DNA of 21,177 nt, from NCBI GenBank assembly GCA_015501055.1, contig JADNYV010000583.1:1-21177 (forward strand), in the 5' to 3' direction. Positions 1 to 10,181 of the stretch are shown one piece after another. The DNA is from Mucidula mucida. Its lineage: Eukaryota; Basidiomycota; Agaricomycetes; Agaricales; Physalacriaceae. The position numbers and the translations under genes were made by a program. The notes beneath the pieces are model-generated. The model made no database searches. It worked only from the letters and a program-made list of their open reading frames with translations, and was not told where the DNA came from. Every line of letters starts with the position of its first letter. Position 1 is the first letter of the stretch.

Positions 1-2
1 GG

Positions 3-467
3 ACCGTATGGCACCTGCACAACTATTTCTATACAGCTGTCCGGAATATCAATTGGCAAGGAGACAATGAGGCCACGCTTGCCCCTTGGTTTCAGAACCT
101 CGACGACCATGAACGATACATGGCTGACGCCGCTAATCGCGAACGCGAAGCTGAAGAGGCCCGCAGATGGAGACCTCCTCCCGCACAATCTCCGAGACAA
201 GGACCTCCTCCCGTACCGTCTCCCAAACGTCGTCGGCGATCCCCTGGAGACACCTCCGACAATGAGCTTGAGCAACCCCAAAAGAAGAAGACTAAACCCG
301 ACACGACCAAATATGCCTGGGCCGCTGACTCCTTCATCGCTCGCTCGCTCATGTCGGAAAGGCATCTCGAAGTCATCGCTGCTATCGAGAATTACGCCAT
401 CAACCACAGCGGAGCACTTGCAAGTCTCCTCAACAGTGGAGTTAATTTGGGTGCTCTAATCATCTGA
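3..467 (+). pseudogene. Gag-like fragment of a second retroelement, cut at left edge
   Basis: An open frame enters from the left edge and ends at TAA/TGA-bounded position 467, so the true start is outside the window. The protein has an aromatic start (WHLHNYFYTAVRNINWQ), a charged helical stretch, a Pro/Arg/Lys-rich tract with a nuclear-localisation-like run (KRRRRSP), and a last part reading LEVIAAIENYAINHSGALAS. That last part resembles the N-terminal region of gag proteins of basidiomycete DIRS-like elements, as I remember the family. The resemblance stops at about 440, and the last residues look like read-through into other DNA, since the minus-strand recombinase pseudogene ends at 456. 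I infer a truncated gag of another element, facing the retrotransposon to its right. It could instead be an unrelated host exon. Confidence 0.4.
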
Positions 468-1530
468 TCCCGCAAGGTAGCCATGAACCACCCGAAGGTC
501 GTCGGAAATAGTATTGGGAATGAGGACCACTAAGAGGCTAAGATGGTGTGATTCGGAAGATGGGTTAATTCCCAATGGGTTGATGGCCATAAATCGCTGC
601 CTCCAGCAGCATGGGGTTCTTCCTGATGTAGATCTGAAAAGTCTCCAGGACCATCGACCGGCGGCTTGGATGAGATGCGGTGCAACCCCGTCTTCAGCCA
701 AAGCTGTTGCTCCTCCTGCGCGCAATGACTGACCGGCAAAGGATGAGTCCGGTTCAAGGATGCGGAGACAAGTGATGAACCACCGACGGTTGGGAACAGT
801 GCCGTCCGCTTTTACCCAAAGCATGGGATGGAAAGGAAAAGATGCATTGCGGCGCGTGAGGTAGCGATAGAAAATGGGCAAAGGGTCGAAATCACGGCGC
901 GTGTGGACTATGACATGATTGCCTTCGAACAGGCGGTCCGCCTTATGATATGGGAGGATGAAGCCATATCCATCCCGGACTTGGAAGAAAGACGTCTGTT
1001 TCACCATTTTCCTCGGGTTACGAAGGCGGGCGTTGTCCGGCTGAGTTAACTCGCCAAGGCGAAGAAGAGCTCCGAAGCCGGTATACAACATGGCAACAAA
1101 AAGGACATCGTCATGTGTGGAAGAGTGGGATAGGTTTGTATGAGCGCGTTGGAGATGCGCGCGTGAAAGTGGCTGTTTACGCTGAATGGGCTTTCCGCGC
1201 CAGCGTTTGCAGCCGGCCAGTGTCTGCGCAACCAGACGAGATTTGCGCGTTGCACAACGTCAGGGAAAAACTCCTCGAGCTTGTTACAAATCCCAGAGAG
1301 GTAAGTGCCAATGGATTTGGGTCAATCTCAAACGACATGTAGACAACATAGAGGGAGAGTGTGTGGCAGTGGGTGTCAGGGCAGCTCATGCATGGAGCAA
1401 AAAGCGATGTAAGAATTGAGGTGGGAAGTGTAAACGACGTGGGAGGATGTATCCAGAGCAAGTCCAAGAGCAATGCTGCGAAGGTGGACAAGCTCTGATA
1501 TGGGGCAGGCAGGCGGTGAGGCTGCCTAGC
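456..1530 (-). pseudogene. Tyrosine recombinase of the DIRS-type element, broken
   Basis: This is the integration enzyme of the retroelement. The N-terminal SAM-like part (about 1530-1100) is recoverable only by changing frames: SHLNSYIAFCSMHELP, then SIGTYLSGICNKLEEFFPD. The catalytic part is open from 1091 and has box I (LLRLGELT, with the catalytic Arg) and box II (SLRAGGATALAEDGV followed by GRWS). In this family the nucleophilic tyrosine follows within about 10 residues. Here the open frame becomes nonsense after GRWSW, and the expected motif FQIYIRKNP sits in another frame at about 645-615. A frameshift therefore separates the tyrosine from the rest of the site. No start codon can be assigned. 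Confidence 0.75.
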
Positions 1531-3517
1531 CGTAGCGGACATTGGAATCATTTTTTCGCTGCCCCCAGCATAAAACGAGGGGGTTGAAAAGTGCCCAGAA
1601 TGAGGTCCAGGGCGTGCAACAGCGCGATGGCACTGTTGAGCGTGAAATGGCGTCAGCGACAGTATTGTCGACGCCGGGGACATGGAGAACACAAATGTCG
1701 ATATTGAACTGGACGCGTATGTCAACAGCGGCGCGCAGAATGTGGTTGTATTCCGGAGATGCGCGTAGTGAGGAAAAGATGTCAACCGTGTTTGTGTTGT
1801 CCGTTAATATAGTCAACCGGCTGGTTGCTCAAGCAACCCATGCCGCAACAGAGGTGAGAGTGAGAACCAATGAAGGGCACTTAGCACGCAAAGTGCCTCC
1901 CAGAAGAAAATCTTGTCGCGCATGTCACCACCGTCAACTACGGCGAAGAAACCAAGATTGAGAGTAGGGATCCAGAAACCCATCCCGTCAAGGCAAGCAT
2001 CACAAAAAATGCAGAGGTCGTAGTCGACGTTTGGGTCCAATCAAGGTTCGCGAAGAATAGCATGCCAGAAGATTTCTCAACATGTGCCGCAAACCACGTA
2101 AGATCCTCGGATATTGCCTTATTGAGATAGACCTGGGTGTGGGCTTTAGATTTTCCCGCCATCTTGTTATACACGTTGCAGAGTGCCGGCTTGAATAATG
2201 GGAACACGTTGAAAGACCAATTGACCCATCCAGTCAGTTGTTGGAATTTGGCCAAAGTGCGTCTGCGCGAGGCGGCGAACGCACGAACGGAGTTAAGAAG
2301 TTTGAGCTTAGAAACTTCTGGAAGAGTGGCAGTGAGGTTGTTCGGATCAATGTGGAAACCAATGACGGTCAGAGTCCGGCCCCATTCTTGTTTTAAGTGT
2401 TTGTGGGGTATGCCAAGGTGGTCCCACAACTTGAGCAGTTTTACTTGGTTGGAAGGGTACGAACAGCCGTATGGTTCATACCACTGCATGTCACCTACAA
2501 GTGCTATACTGTAGCAGTCGTCACATAGCAGCAAAGGTCGACGATCTGAGCGATAAAAATAGCAATCCAAATGACCAAACCCATCACAGAAGCCCAGGCA
2601 CAAGGTGAGCCACTGCTGCCAAAACACGCCATCCAATCAACGTAACGCCGCCATAATGTTTTGTTTGTTGCCCCACCATGCGCGTCACTTGTCGTTGGCA
2701 TATTCGCTGTAACGATTTGCTTGATTTGCCACAAAGGATGCATAGGGATAAGACGGAAAGCAGCTTTAACGTCCGACTTCCAGAGGACGAACTCGTTGCC
2801 AGGATGTGCCCATACGAAGGCTAAAAGGATGGGTATGAAGACGAGAAGTGAGTCCATCCTTGCACCTCTTGTCTTCGTTTTGTCGACCATTGTGTTTTGA
2901 GAGAAGTTGCCCGCAGATTGGTTGGCAACCATGCGAAGGTCGTCGGAGCGTGGCTTTGGGACAGCAATATTTGGTGTAGAGTACATGCCCGGGAGTAATC
3001 GGGACCAAAGGCAGGTGAGTGCCTCTTAAGTTTTACTTCTTCCTTGCACTGAGCATTCACAAAGTCTCGCTCTCTCACACTAGGGAATGTAGCCCATGTG
3101 TTGTCCCAGGTGACTGGGTACTCATCTGTTGGACTCGTCCTTGCCCATGGCCAGAAACCCTCGCGCAAGGAAATCATTACGGACACACAGAAGGATTGAT
3201 TGGGATGGACAGTTAGGAGTGATTCGAGACGGTCAACGTTAATGGGAGTACCAACATGGAACAGGTGCGGGTTATTTTTAATAGTCTCGGCTGCCTCACC
3301 AACCTGTTCTCCAGCAGGAGGTCGAGGCAGAGCATCGTCAACTTCAGTGTACCAGGCAGTACGACTGTAGAGTGGTTGGGTGTTATCGCGCCAACCGAAA
3401 CCTCTGAGGTAGCGCGGCAACCAAGAGCCCGGTGCTACGTCGTCAATTTCCTCCTCACTCCTTGTGTTACTCGCTGATCTCCAGAACCGCAACAGGTATA
3501 AGCCGCTAGCCGATGGC
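1531..3517 (-). pseudogene. Reverse transcriptase-RNase H of the DIRS-type element, broken
   Basis: This is the polymerase part of the element. The pol N-terminus (about 3450-3060) includes PINVDRLESLLTVHPNQ and LREGFWPWA, a signature that precedes RT in basidiomycete DIRS-like elements. RT motifs follow in another frame: MYSTPNIAVPKPRSDDLRMV (about 2984-2926) and KSDVKAAFRLIPMHP. The metal-binding strand appears as LLLCDD at about 2530, after another frame change. A connection region reads LWDHLGIPHKHLKQEWG. RNase H follows at about 2040-1600, with YDLCIFCDACLDGMGFWIP, FFWEALCVLSALHW, TILTDNTNTVDIFSSL and VLHVPGVDNTVADAISR, so its acidic residues are still visible. At least three frame changes are needed to follow the domain order, so no functional product is expected. 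Confidence 0.75.
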
Positions 3518-4202
3518 TCAACAACTGGTGCCGCACTGGTTGGAGACAAGCGTATGGGCACCACCGCACTTGGAGCAGATGTGCTGCCTCCTGCAAGGGC
3601 TATTATTGCATTGGCGTCGATTCCAATTATTGCAGGTCTCGACGGATTGTTTCTCCCGCTTTGCGGCTTTTCCTTTGATTTCTCCACCCGGGGGGATATA
3701 ACAGGCATCGCCTTGGTTGAGATGGGCATCGCGACATTTGGCAATGCTGTCGTGAGCGGTGTCGCTGAACAGGATGTCGTGTTGTTCACCAATGAGTTTC
3801 TGAGCGGCGCGGTCGAAATGGATGACATTGTGATGTTCGCTTGGTTGTCGAGACTGAAAGATGCCACAAATGTACGTCTCATACTTTTGGAGTTCTCTCT
3901 CTCGGCCTGCAAAGACTGTACAGACCGCTTTTGCATATACTCCCCAGCAATCAATCCACATTGACTTATCTGTGACCTTCTTGGATGCAGGCTTTGTACC
4001 GAATGAAGTGAGGATAGCCGCGGCCGTTGTGTTGCTTGAGTACACGGAGGAAGAATTGATGTGTCCACTGTAAGTGTGGGCGTGTATGTCGTTGAATTTG
4101 ACTGCCTCATTACGGAGGACGGATGGCCATAGGTGCTTGGGGAACGAGGGACCCTTGGCAATATTCGGGGGTTTCCGAATGCTCGCTGAAACACTTTAGG
4201 TA
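3518..4202 (-). pseudogene. Gag-like nucleocapsid protein of the DIRS-type element
   Basis: This frame is open from about 4202 to the stop at 3518, without a good start codon. Early residues FPKHLWPSVLRNEAVKF match the conserved FPxSLW segment of this gag family as I remember it. The middle has WGVYAKAVCTVFAGRE and NVIHFDRAAQKLIGEQHDIL. The C-terminus carries a Cys/His cluster, CNNWNRRQCNNSPCRRQHIC followed by SKCGGAH, a zinc-binding nucleocapsid motif presumed to bind element RNA or DNA. The stop comes directly after the cluster and pol continues in another frame. The N-terminal third normally found upstream is not recognisable here. Confidence 0.7.
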
Positions 4203-4556
4203 ACTCATGCCAAATTTGCAGGCGAGGTTTTTGGTCCGTCTCTTGGGCTCTTCCTTTACAACCTTGCAATAAAAGATGATTTGGGATGATGTTATACCCT
4301 GTTAAGTTTTTGTGGATGGAAGAGGGATGGCACCGATGAGGTGAGCGCGTCGCGGCGCCAATTCCGGCATGTCCCAAAAATGGACACAGGTTTGATGAGA
4401 CTCGGAATTATTCGGAGCGGTGGATTTAGCTGCAGTAAATAACCTCTAATTGGGGCTGGCAGCTGATGGCGGAGTTCAATCCCGTACTTTGACTTCTCAC
4501 TAATCTCATTAATGCTGCAGCCTAGATCTTCTTTAATTTTTGTTATAATACTTAGC
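4203..4556. other. Unassigned sequence between retroelement and KDZ insertion
   Basis: This stretch separates the last recognisable gag residues from the transposon target site. It contains a short minus-strand open frame (about 4292-4556, extending into the TIR) with no domain I recognise. By position it could be the decayed 5' end of the DIRS-type element, so the KDZ element may have inserted into the retrotransposon. The first 100 bases right of the insertion do not resemble DIRS sequence, so this remains unproven. Confidence 0.3.
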
Positions 4557-4564
4557 TTATCTAC
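4557..4564. repeat. Left 8-bp target-site duplication
   Basis: TTATCTAC lies directly outside the left inverted repeat and is repeated exactly at 15452-15459. An 8-bp duplication is the size known for Zisupton/KDZ elements. Confidence 0.93.
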
Positions 4565-4635
4565 CACCAAGGTGTCCCAATTGGTAGATCAGATTTGATT
4601 AGGTACGGTACCTCATGACCTGATCAAATGTGATC
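4565..4635. promoter_or_regulatory. Nested palindromes at the TIR tip, candidate transposase site
   Basis: The outer 71 bp of the TIR is a set of nested dyads. These are the tip CACC-AA-GGTG (4565-4574), CCAATTGG (4577-4584), the 13-bp arms GATCAGATTTGAT (4587-4599) and ATCAAATGTGATC (4623-4635, one mismatch), and between them the palindrome AGGTACGGTACCT (4601-4613). The same array is mirrored at 15381-15451. Such dyads suit binding by a dimeric or multimeric transposase. That role is inferred. Confidence 0.5.
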
Positions 4636-4936
4636 CCCTCCCGCGTATCCTCCGGGGTTGAATAAAGGTTGTTTAACCGTCAACTTGAAAGAGTGTAAAT
4701 ACTGTCCTTAGGCGGGTCTGTAGTCGGGCGTCGGTAGGCACTCTCTCCTCGGCACCTTCCGAGACCAATGTGATCTCGGAGTCAATCATCCGAACGCCAT
4801 GTGCCGCTCATCATCAGCCGCCCACCTTCCCACCATGATCCCGATCATCATCCCGCCTCCCGCCCACTGTCAGGCTGCCCCTCGGTCAATTATTCTCAAA
4901 TAAATTCCAAAAATTCACGAAAAATTCAGAATAAAT
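4565..4936. repeat. Left terminal inverted repeat (372 bp)
   Basis: This segment matches the reverse complement of 15080-15451 over its full length with 3 differences and no gap. The differences are at 4670 (T against C), 4740 (A against G) and about 4921 (A against G). In all three the left copy has the A/T state. Homology stops sharply after CAGAATAAAT. The transposase stop codon lies only 29 bp inside. Confidence 0.95.
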
Positions 4937-4964
4937 TAATAGTACAAAATAATAGAAATATCAT

Positions 4965-7900
4965 TTATTCCACCTTGCGCCCTACCCAACATTCTTCGTC
5001 GTCAGAGATCCTTGCTATAACCACTGCCTCCCGGAAGGCCTCCCGTTCATCCTCCTCGTCATCGTTCCAATCAAAGTTGGCATCAACATCGCAATCGTCG
5101 TTGTCGTTGTCGCCCACGCTCATGATCTCGGGCGGCGCGCCCGCCATTATCATTTCACCGTCGTCTGCCTCTCTCTGTCCCGGGAGTTCTGAGACCTCGA
5201 AGCCATGGCGGACGCCTCATCGCTTACCAGGCTTCAGCTCTTTCACAAGGCCTTCCTCCTCAGCTTTATCCCACCCATCCAGCTTCTGAATACGGCGTAG
5301 GCGCTTGCGGTGATCTGCATGCAGCTGCACTCGCAGATGATACCACCGCCGAATCTGAAATGCGATATCTGGCAGGTCCTCCTTCATGCCATGATACACC
5401 GCCTTCAGATACGACTCCTCGTCGTCCATGTATGTCAAGAGCCGGATGGCCTCGGTCGTACACCTCACCAACTCCTCGTTGGCCCGCAATATCTTGAAGT
5501 AGCTGTCCATAGCTCGCCTCCCGGCTTCGCATGCCCATCCCTTATCTTGAATGTCATTGCGCGAATCGCGTAAGACGTTGAATTCGGCCAGAAACCCGTA
5601 GGCGACGACTTCTTCCCATGCAAGTTGTGGACGCGGGGGACTCATGCGAGCAGCGGCGTCGTTGAATTTCTTGAGAGCCGTCTTTACAGCCTTAGATCTG
5701 ACTTGCAGGGCTTTGGTGATGTGCTTCCGCAGTTTATACCCTTGTCAAATGTCAGCGAAACGTTTCATAGAGAGGTTAGTCCTTACCCGTCTGTGACATA
5801 TTCATCTTCGTCAACTCAAAGATGCGGGCGACAACCAGCGACTCGAGCTTATCCAGAGCCAGGCGATAATCTCGCGTCGCGACTCGCTCTGCCAGCTCCT
5901 GCCTTGCCAGCGAACCCACCTCCCAACGTTCCACTATGTCCAGCCGGTCCTCCAAAGCCACTACCTCCTCCAGCTTCAATTCGTGCTTCTTGAGAATTGC
6001 GCGCCTCTGTCTCTCCTTCTTTCTGTTTCCCTGCGGGTTGTTAGGCAAGTACGTCGACTTGAGGGCTTCAGTTCGTTGAGACCTGAGGCATAGTCAGGGA
6101 ACAAAGCCATTGCTAAAAGAAAACACCTACATCAAGTCATCCAAAGCCAGTAGTGCCCTATAATACTCCATTTGAAGGGTCTCGACAGCGGGCTCTTTCT
6201 TCAGGCTGGTGAGGTATGCCCTTTCCTCATTCAGCCACTGCTCGAACTCGGAAGTATGCTCACACCAAGGTCGGACATCGTCTTCAGTAATGCGCCGCGC
6301 GTTTCGCGAATTTCGAAGGCCTGTCTAAAGTTATCGTAAAGAAAAACAGCTAAAAGCATTCTATCAGAGGAATCTTTGTTAAAAAAGCAATTCACACTTA
6401 CTTAGTGCTTGAAAACTCTCGATCTCGTCCATATGTTCAAAGTATGTCCGAATAGCTTGGTGTCTATGGAAGGCAGATGAATGCCTAACGATAGGCGCCA
6501 GCGCATTTGATTTGGCAAAAAATCTCTCGCAGGTTTCGTGGTCCTCAGACCCATCCCCTCAATGTAAGTCCCGAGATGGAACAACTGGCAAGAGCGAGCG
6601 TGGGGTGTCCGTGAAACAGCCCTACAACAACTTCAAGCAATGAACGCCAGCGCTAGGCCCCAGGCTTGAACGTGCCACGGTTTTCTTGAATTTACATGCA
6701 GCACGTTGAGGAGGCGCTCGATAACTGCCAGTGGATATTTCGACCTATGAAACAAAGTCAATCAGCAGGTAGAGAGTTGTTTAAGGAAAGTGCCTTACAG
6801 TTCGCCACTCCTTATCATGTCGGTTGCCAGAAGCACCATGCCGTGTCTGCATACACCGAGGAATATGCCCGTCTCCTTGTATATACCCCACATCTTTGAC
6901 GACATGTCATTCACCATGTTATGCCATCTGTCTTCACAGCCGCTATCCTCAGGCTCGCCGCTGCTCACCTGAATAGAATGGTCAGTTTCGTTTACAAGGA
7001 AGGTATCAATTCTTACCCATTTATGCTCAAACTTGTCATGAATAAACTTGTCAATGTCCCGCCTATGAAGAATGTAATCCCCGCGTCCATTGCAATCGTC
7101 TGGACGCTCTATACTCACCATTGGCTCGGCGGTCTTCGTCTTCTCAACCGCCTTTGACGCAGCGGCGCCGTCTCCTTCCGGCGAGCCCACATCTTCCGTT
7201 TCTTTACTCGCTGCCTCTGCAGCACCCGTATCCATTGCGGCAGCCTCTTTAATCTCGGTCTTGAGCTCAACCCTCACCAAAGAATTGTTCCCGTCAATGG
7301 CGCCGTGCATGGCATATTTCATAGGTGGCTCATTGTCTACCTTATACAGGCATGACGGGCAGGCGTTCATCAGTCACCAATTGGGAGAGTCGCGAAGGAG
7401 GGCCTTCTTCACTCTAGCCTCGACTCCTTGCCGCAGCTGAATCAACAGGTCATAGCAGACCGTCAGCTGCTGTGAGAAGGATTTACGCGTCGGCCTTTCG
7501 TGAAAGTCGGAGAGAGTGGCGGAGAATGCTTGCAGAGAGAAGCGGGGTGCATGAAGGCGAGCTCGTCGAAAGAACTCCATTGTCCGTACTGTGATAGCTA
7601 GTTTAGGGTGAAGTGGAGCACAGGGCAGGAGACCATGGCGGACAAAGGCAGTCGCCGTATATGGATCAGTTGAATAAGTAGTAACATAGCCTGTGTAACT
7701 ACCTGTAGGCAACATTAATCCAAGTCAAAGGCAGACGACTTTCCAATACTCACAAAACATGTCCACCACCCTCACTGGAATGCTCTCCCTGGCTTCACCC
7801 AAGGGCGTCTCAAAATCCAGGCAGTCCAGCCAGGATTCGCCGTGTGTGGCCTCCCAATGGGCGAAAGCTTTGACCATGCTCTCTACCTGGCCCTGAATAC

Positions 7901-8400
7901 AATGTTCCGTGCCTTCGTTCTGTCGCAACGGATGCGTTTATCGCGCATAAGCCATTTGAGGCACGCCTGTGCTCCCTCAGCAGCGCGTAGTTCAATCCAC
8001 CAATATCTGCCCGTACTCCTCCCCCTCATGGCTGATCTCGATCCTCTCATCTCCTTTGAGAATTCTTTGGAGGCGTTTGTTGTCCTCCTGGACATCCACC
8101 CAGTCAGCAGAGGTGGCATCATCAACGTCTCCCTCTAAAACGACTACAGGTTGCGCCGCGCGTCCAGCTAGCCATGGCTCAAAGTGTTCCGCGTTATATT
8201 TGGCCTTCTCATTGGGCGACATGGCTGCACTCGTCAGCCTCAGTCAAGCTCCAAGATATAATCTACTCACCCTCCCACTTGCGGCAAAAATTCATGTCCT
8301 CCAGATGAACACGCCGACAGCGGCCATCCAATCCAAGGCGCTTGCGTCCGGTCCCTTCGTCAACGACGACATATCTTGAGGTGCGTGGAGCTTTAGGCAT
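4965..8400 (-). pseudogene. KDZ transposase, inactivated
   Basis: The proposed start is ATG at 8400 (MPKAPRTSRY). Exon 1 ends at 8271, intron 8270-8225, and exon 2 continues with MSPNEKAKYNAEHFEPW; the join around 8010-7930 is unclear. Recognisable blocks follow: VRVVDMF, ATAFVRHGLLPCAPLHPKLA, the NACPSCLYK...IDGNNSLVRV block with a candidate first catalytic Asp, MWGIYKETGIFLGVCRHG, DMIRSGEL, SKYPLAVIERLL, FHGHP, HLGTYIEGMGL, FLYDNFRQAFEIRETR, EFEQWLNEERAYL, a lysine/arginine-rich helical region, YKLRKHITKALQVRSKAVKT and an acidic C-terminus. Clear introns include 7016-6969 (48 nt) and about 5227-5165. Lesions: in-frame TGA at 7374-7376 between RDSPNW and LMNACPSC, apparent one-base frameshifts near 6605, 6546 and 6262, and only about 70 nt where some 35-40 residues (including the usual YDIGC-type motif) are expected between 6695 and 6624. 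The family identity is from remembered motif order. Confidence 0.85.
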
Positions 8401-8695
8401 GGTGGACTTAGCACCACAATCAACAGTAATTGCCGGTGTCGGCAACTGGCAAGGACAAAACCAAATAGTCCACAACATTCTCTTCTCTGTTTCTCTCTGT
8501 CACCCAGGTAAGCTATCCCGTTAACATGCATTCCTCTGTCAAGGCGCTGGCGCGTCTCGACGCACTTCAGCATCACTGTACGGACGGACTCACCCCTGGG
8601 TCCAGCGTACAGCGCTGAGGTGCGTTGAGACGCGCCAAGCTTTGAGAGCCAACTCATTTCGCCTTCAACCCATGCTTATCATACCTTTAGATGCC
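8401..8695. promoter_or_regulatory. Divergent promoter between transposase and dioxygenase
   Basis: This 295-bp gap separates the start codons of the minus-strand transposase and the plus-strand dioxygenase, so it must hold both promoters. I see no clear TATA box. Its main feature is the long inverted repeat annotated separately. The shared location suggests the two genes are co-regulated. Confidence 0.6.
8548..8637. repeat. 90-bp imperfect inverted repeat (hairpin) in the divergent promoter
   Basis: The left arm at 8548-8571 (TGGCGCGTCTCGACGCACTT, then CAGC) pairs with the right arm at about 8614-8637. Of 24 positions, 22 are complementary, and the other two would be G-T pairs that become G.U wobbles in plus-strand RNA. 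After a bulge, GTACG (8578-8582) pairs with CGTAC (8606-8610), and GGAC/GTCC can close the loop. It could be an operator with dyad symmetry or a precursor-like RNA hairpin. Confidence 0.7.
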
Positions 8696-10181
8696 ATGTC
8701 GACAGCTTTCCTTGGACTATCTGGCCGATCTACGCGTCGTGGAACCGTATTTAGCCCTTATGCCGCCCCGCCCTCTGCTATAAAACGCGAAGATGTTGTT
8801 CCCATTCACACATCCGTCGACTTTGCCGATTTGCTCCAGGATGCGATTGAGCGCGAGGCGGCTTGGCTTGATGCCGAGCTTGATGCCATGGATGATGAAG
8901 AGGGCGATATATATGTCCTTCCACAAGGTCTTGCCACTCCCAGCGCGCCATCCACATCACCCAACACCACACCCAAAGCCACAACACCCCACAGCCACCG
9001 TCACGCCAAAAGGAAGGCACAACGCGACTCCCAGTTTGAGTTGCACGGTCATATTCCTGGGCGCAAAGGCCGGAGTCGTATTCTTCAGGCGATAGAGGCT
9101 CTTCAAGTGGATTTTGACGCGGAGGACATGCCTACTACCAAGACATTGTCCACGGCCCGCCGCGCCACCATTTCAGACAGCCGTCGAACCTATACTGCCC
9201 CCCAGCTGGATGCCCTTGGCTTTACGCGCGTGGTTTACCTGCCTGGGTGAGCTATGATCTTAGCTGACTTCTTATTAATCTAACAGTTTCTTCAGGAAGA
9301 TTCGCCCTGTCATTGACGCCGTTGGGCGTGTCATCGCCTGCTTTTCTGATAGGCCTCAAGACGGCAGCTGGGACGTGTTGTGCATGGACGCGTATGACGC
9401 AATGCAGACAGAGGCAGCTGCAGCTAAGCTGCGTACAGTTGAACACACGCGAGGGAAGCATCCGGCGGTGAATGTGGGTATCTTGATGGGCCAAGGACAG
9501 AAGGAACCGACGCCGCTGCGCTTGGGCAACTGTGCAGCCTTGATTCAGAGGCTTGTGGGCAGGGAGAGCACCATAAGGCTGGCGACTTATGCAAGTGGTA
9601 AGTCTCTTTTCTCTGCCCTGTTACTCACTCCTAAGACTCTACGCCCAGCTGCCTTCAACGTCTGGGCCCCACGCCTATACCTCCACTTTTGCAAGACCAT
9701 GCAGGCCATCCTCAAAAAACTCCCCGGCCTCAAGCTGAACTTCCCGAAGTCTGTTTATGCGGCTGCATGCTTCAACCTCAGCCAAAACTGTATCTGCTTC
9801 AAGCATCGCGATATCCTCAATGTTCCTTACGGATGGTGTGCGGTAACTGCCCTTGGCAGGTTTAACCACGTCAAAGGAGCCCAGATTGTGCTGTGGGACT
9901 TGAAGCTGTACTTCGAGTTCCCTCACGGTTGCACTCTCTACATCCCCTCGGCCTCCATTGTCCACTCGAATACTCCTCTCGACGATCCCTCTACCGAGGA
10001 GCGCACATCTTTCACCCAATATTTTCCCGGAGCCCTCATTCGTTGGGTAGATAACGGATTCATGACAGATAAGGAGCTGAAGGAGAAGAACAAGAGGATT
10101 CGACGATTTGGCGCGTTGGAAGCAGGAGAGATGGGCTTATGGACTTTCCTTATTTTCTACCTTAGACGAGGTTATAGCTAA
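8696..10181 (+). CDS. TET/JBP-family Fe(II)/2-oxoglutarate dioxygenase
   Basis: This enzyme class oxidises the methyl group of 5-methylpyrimidines in DNA (5mC or T) using Fe(II), 2-oxoglutarate and O2, and should act in the nucleus. Three exons: 8696-9246, 9296-9597 and 9649-10181. The introns are 49 and 51 nt with good GTGAGC/GTAAGT donors, and the product is 461 aa with no lesion. Residues 1-180 are Ser/Pro-rich and acidic (DAELDAMDDEEGD). The catalytic double-stranded beta-helix fills the C-terminal half: NVGILMGQGQ, LPGLKLNFPKSVYAAACFNL, FKHRDILN with metal ligands H337 and D339, GWCAVTALGRFNHVKGAQIV, PSASIVHSNTP with H390 as third ligand, ERTSFTQY with R403 for 2-oxoglutarate, and GALIRWVDNGF. 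A start at 8672 is in frame and possible. It is the only cargo gene with no visible damage. The exact substrate cannot be told from sequence. Confidence 0.88.

Larger units (their letters stand above)
456..4300 (-). mobile_element. DIRS-order (tyrosine-recombinase) retrotransposon, decayed
   Basis: Reading the minus strand from right to left, the order is gag with a zinc knuckle, a pol N-terminal region, reverse transcriptase, RNase H and a tyrosine recombinase. This is the layout of DIRS-order retroelements, which integrate with a tyrosine recombinase in place of an integrase and leave no target duplication. Each domain is recognisable but split among frames by many small indels, so the copy is dead. 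I could not locate its terminal repeats. The right boundary lies somewhere between 4200 and the KDZ insertion at 4557, and I cannot show that it resumes beyond 15459. The left boundary is near 441-456. Confidence 0.8.

Noticed and set aside
3464..3964. 166-aa plus-strand open frame
   Set aside because: Antisense shadow of the gag and pol region of the DIRS-type element, whose minus-strand motifs are clear.
4801..5289. 162-aa plus-strand open frame starting in the left TIR
   Set aside because: Serine-rich low-complexity reading antisense to the acidic C-terminal exon of the transposase.
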